Part shown: piece after piece, positions 4,294 to 5,717 of the stretch
Layout: each line of letters starts with the position of its first letter
Position numbering within the stretch: the stretch's first letter is position 1
Assembly: GCA_964579675.1 (NCBI GenBank)
Contig: CAZOIA010000288.1
Coordinates: forward strand, 1 to 5,717
From: CAZOIA01 sp964579675
Lineage (GTDB): Bacteria > Planctomycetota > Phycisphaerae > UBA1845 > PWPN01
Length of the DNA stretch: 5,717 nucleotides
Direction of reading: 5' to 3'
Notes under the pieces: generated by a model
Database searches by the model: none
What the model was told of the DNA's origin: nothing
Seen by the model: the letters and a program-made list of their open reading frames with translations, nothing else
Translations under genes and position numbers: made by a program

Positions 4294-5649
4294 ATGTTTG
4301 CAACCCTGATGTTCAGTGCAGCAGCGATTGCCGGATCAGCCGTGGCGCAGACGCCGGCCTCGTCCGCGAGCCAACCCGCTGGTGCTGCCGCCACCCAACC
4401 CGCGGCGGTGACAGCCCAGTTGCCTCCCGACTGGCCGGCAGGGGTCAAACCCTTCAGCCTGGCGGCGCCAACCATGACCGACGACTGGTTCGGCCTGGGA
4501 CCCGTGATGCGCGACGTGGGCATCAGCCCGAAGTTCTTCTGGAACAGCCACTACTTCTCCGTGCTCAAGGGCGGGCGGAGTACCGACAGCGGCAAACACA
4601 GTGCCACCTACGATTTCTTGCTCGCGCTCGACTTCGAGAAGATGCGACTCATCAAAGGCGGTGATGTGCTGCTCCACGTCCGCCAGCAGTGGGGGCGGAG
4701 TGTCAACCCGTGGGTCGGGCCCCCGGCCGGCGGCCGGAAACGCACCGTTGCCCAGCAGGTCAACGACGACGCTGACTACGATGAGACCATGTATATCGAC
4801 CAGTTCTGGTATCGCCAGCACTTCCTCGAGCGCAAGCTCGCGCTGCAAATCGGGTATCTCGACTACCAGACCATCGTCGATCACAACCTCTACGCCAACA
4901 GCGAAGACAAACAGTTCATGAACGAGGCCCTGGACAACAACCCCCTCGTCCCCACTGCGTCCGCGGCCGGGCTCGGTGCCGCCCTGTACGTCAAGCCCTG
5001 CGAGGCGTACACGCTGATCCTAGGGGCCGGCGACGCTCAGCGGCTGCCGCTCTACAAGCCCGGCTTCTCCACCACCTTCCACGACGAGGCGTGGTTCCTC
5101 GGCTACATGGAGCACGACCTGCACATCAAGATTCCGACCCGGCGCGGTCCCCTGCCCGGCAATTACCGGTTTGGGATGATCTACGATCCCAACCCGCGCA
5201 ATGTCTTCGTCCGTCCCCGGGCCCCCGCCAGGACCCGCGGCAACGACTACGGCTTCTACACCAGCTTCGACCAGATGCTCTTCCGAGAGGCGCCGGAGGA
5301 CAGTCAGGGGCTCGGCGCGTTCTTCCGGTACGCTTATCGACACGACGACGTGTTCCGGCAAAACCAGTTCTGGTCTTCCGGCCTGGCGTATACCGGCCTG
5401 CTGCCGGAGCGCGACAAGGACGTGGTTGGCTTCGCGATTGCCCAGTTGGTCCATTCCTCACGTTACAAGTCGCGCGTCAACTGTGACGCCGGCAACGAGA
5501 CCATTTTCGAGCTGTACTACGCGATCCAGGTGACGCCCTGGCTCGTGCTCACACCCGATATCCAGTACATTGACAGCCCCGGTGGCCAGGACGACGACGA
5601 CATTAGCCACGCCATCGCGGGAGGGTTCAAAGTGAGGATGACGTTCTAG
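4294..5649 (+). CDS. OprB-family carbohydrate-selective porin
   Basis: An outer-membrane beta-barrel protein that in characterised members lets sugars diffuse across the outer membrane. The 451-residue product has a typical length for the family. The N-terminus is a signal peptide with a likely cut after AVA (residue 18), though it lacks the usual positive residue near the start. An Ala/Pro/Thr-rich stretch (19-45) follows. The barrel part shows alternating aromatic strands, an early DVGISPKFFWNSHYFSVLKGG segment, LALDFEKMRLIKGGDVLLHVRQQWG, and the family-like end ELYYAIQVTPWLVLTPDIQYIDSPGGQ..., then AIAGGFKVRMTF, with the C-terminal Phe expected for barrel assembly. The ATG at 4294 is the longest possible start. 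Its ribosome binding site is weak (AGGA ends one base before the ATG; GAGA is further up), so Met6 at 4309 is an alternative. A gene with a strong ribosome binding site begins 33 bases downstream, so they are probably co-transcribed. The sugar specificity is not readable. Confidence 0.82.
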   Translation: MFATLMFSAAAIAGSAVAQTPASSASQPAGAAATQPAAVTAQLPPDWPAGVKPFSLAAPTMTDDWFGLGPVMRDVGISPKFFWNSHYFSVLKGGRSTDSGKHSATYDFLLALDFEKMRLIKGGDVLLHVRQQWGRSVNPWVGPPAGGRKRTVAQQVNDDADYDETMYIDQFWYRQHFLERKLALQIGYLDYQTIVDHNLYANSEDKQFMNEALDNNPLVPTASAAGLGAALYVKPCEAYTLILGAGDAQRLPLYKPGFSTTFHDEAWFLGYMEHDLHIKIPTRRGPLPGNYRFGMIYDPNPRNVFVRPRAPARTRGNDYGFYTSFDQMLFREAPEDSQGLGAFFRYAYRHDDVFRQNQFWSSGLAYTGLLPERDKDVVGFAIAQLVHSSRYKSRVNCDAGNETIFELYYAIQVTPWLVLTPDIQYIDSPGGQDDDDISHAIAGGFKVRMTF

Positions 5650-5682
5650 TGCCCGTGTTGACCCAACAAAGGAGCTGACGCA

Positions 5683-5717
5683 ATGTGTGCAAGTGAGTCC
5701 GCCGCTACTTCTGAGGA
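5683..5717 (+). CDS. Start of a downstream gene, truncated by the window edge
   Basis: An ATG at 5683 is preceded by AAAGGAG (5668-5674) with an eight-base spacer, the best ribosome binding site in the window. The visible residues are MCASESAATSE, too few to identify. No signal peptide is apparent in the visible part. It lies 33 bases after the porin stop with no terminator between, so it is probably in the same transcript. Confidence 0.65.
   Translation, partial: MCASESAATSE

Noticed and set aside
4336..4884. Open frame of 182 codons on the minus strand
   Set aside because: It is antisense to the porin gene and has no recognisable domain or ribosome binding site. It is explained by GC bias at third positions.
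4294..5649. Alginate-export or phosphate-selective porin family for the large barrel protein
   Set aside because: The C-terminal pattern (YYAIQVTPWLVLTPDIQYIDSPGG) and the early GG-containing strand fit OprB better than the alternatives.

Overview
The window looks like a high-GC chromosomal segment from a Planctomycetota or related PVC-group bacterium, probably an environmental lineage. This is inferred from content only. The main pointers are a prepilin-like protein of the 'FTLIELLVVVAIIALLVAILLPAL ... CPSD ... DGHVE' type, which is heavily expanded in planctomycetes, an OprB-type carbohydrate porin (so the cell has an outer membrane), and strong GC bias at third codon positions. No tRNA, rRNA, CRISPR array, insertion sequence or integrase was seen.

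Left part (1-1107, plus strand): a MarR-family regulator, possibly cut by the window edge, is followed after about 170 bases by a small secreted protein very rich in Tyr and containing six Cys. Just before it lies a possible 10-codon leader frame with its own Shine-Dalgarno, whose stop overlaps the secreted protein's start as ATGA. A strong rho-independent terminator at 1074-1107 closes this unit.

Middle part (1108-2558, plus strand): a long non-coding spacer with a good sigma-70-like promoter leads to the prepilin-like gene (1494-2558). It carries a complete type IV prepilin cleavage and methylation N-terminus, and a C-terminal H...DG module stretched by an insertion.

Minus-strand block (2550-4042): in transcription order this holds a HAD-superfamily phosphatase, then a HEPN-domain protein, then a small MNT-type nucleotidyltransferase. 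The HEPN and nucleotidyltransferase frames overlap and form a typical two-gene HEPN/MNT module, a known toxin-antitoxin architecture. All key motifs are present (R-X4-H in HEPN, GS-X10-DXD in the nucleotidyltransferase). The HEPN gene has no visible Shine-Dalgarno but has a TACAAT box at exactly -12 to -7 from its ATG, which suggests a leaderless transcript. The nucleotidyltransferase and prepilin genes meet tail to tail with a 9-base overlap and no terminator between them.

Right part (4043-5717): a divergent intergenic region with several inverted repeats separates the HAD gene from an OprB-family porin (4294-5649, plus strand). A further gene with a good ribosome binding site starts 33 bases after the porin stop and runs off the window. 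The porin and this gene are probably one transcription unit for sugar uptake, but the partial gene's function cannot be read.

The best candidate for an interesting system is the HEPN/nucleotidyltransferase pair. The pair type is known; the leaderless start, the large overlap and the convergent antisense arrangement are what deserve a second look.
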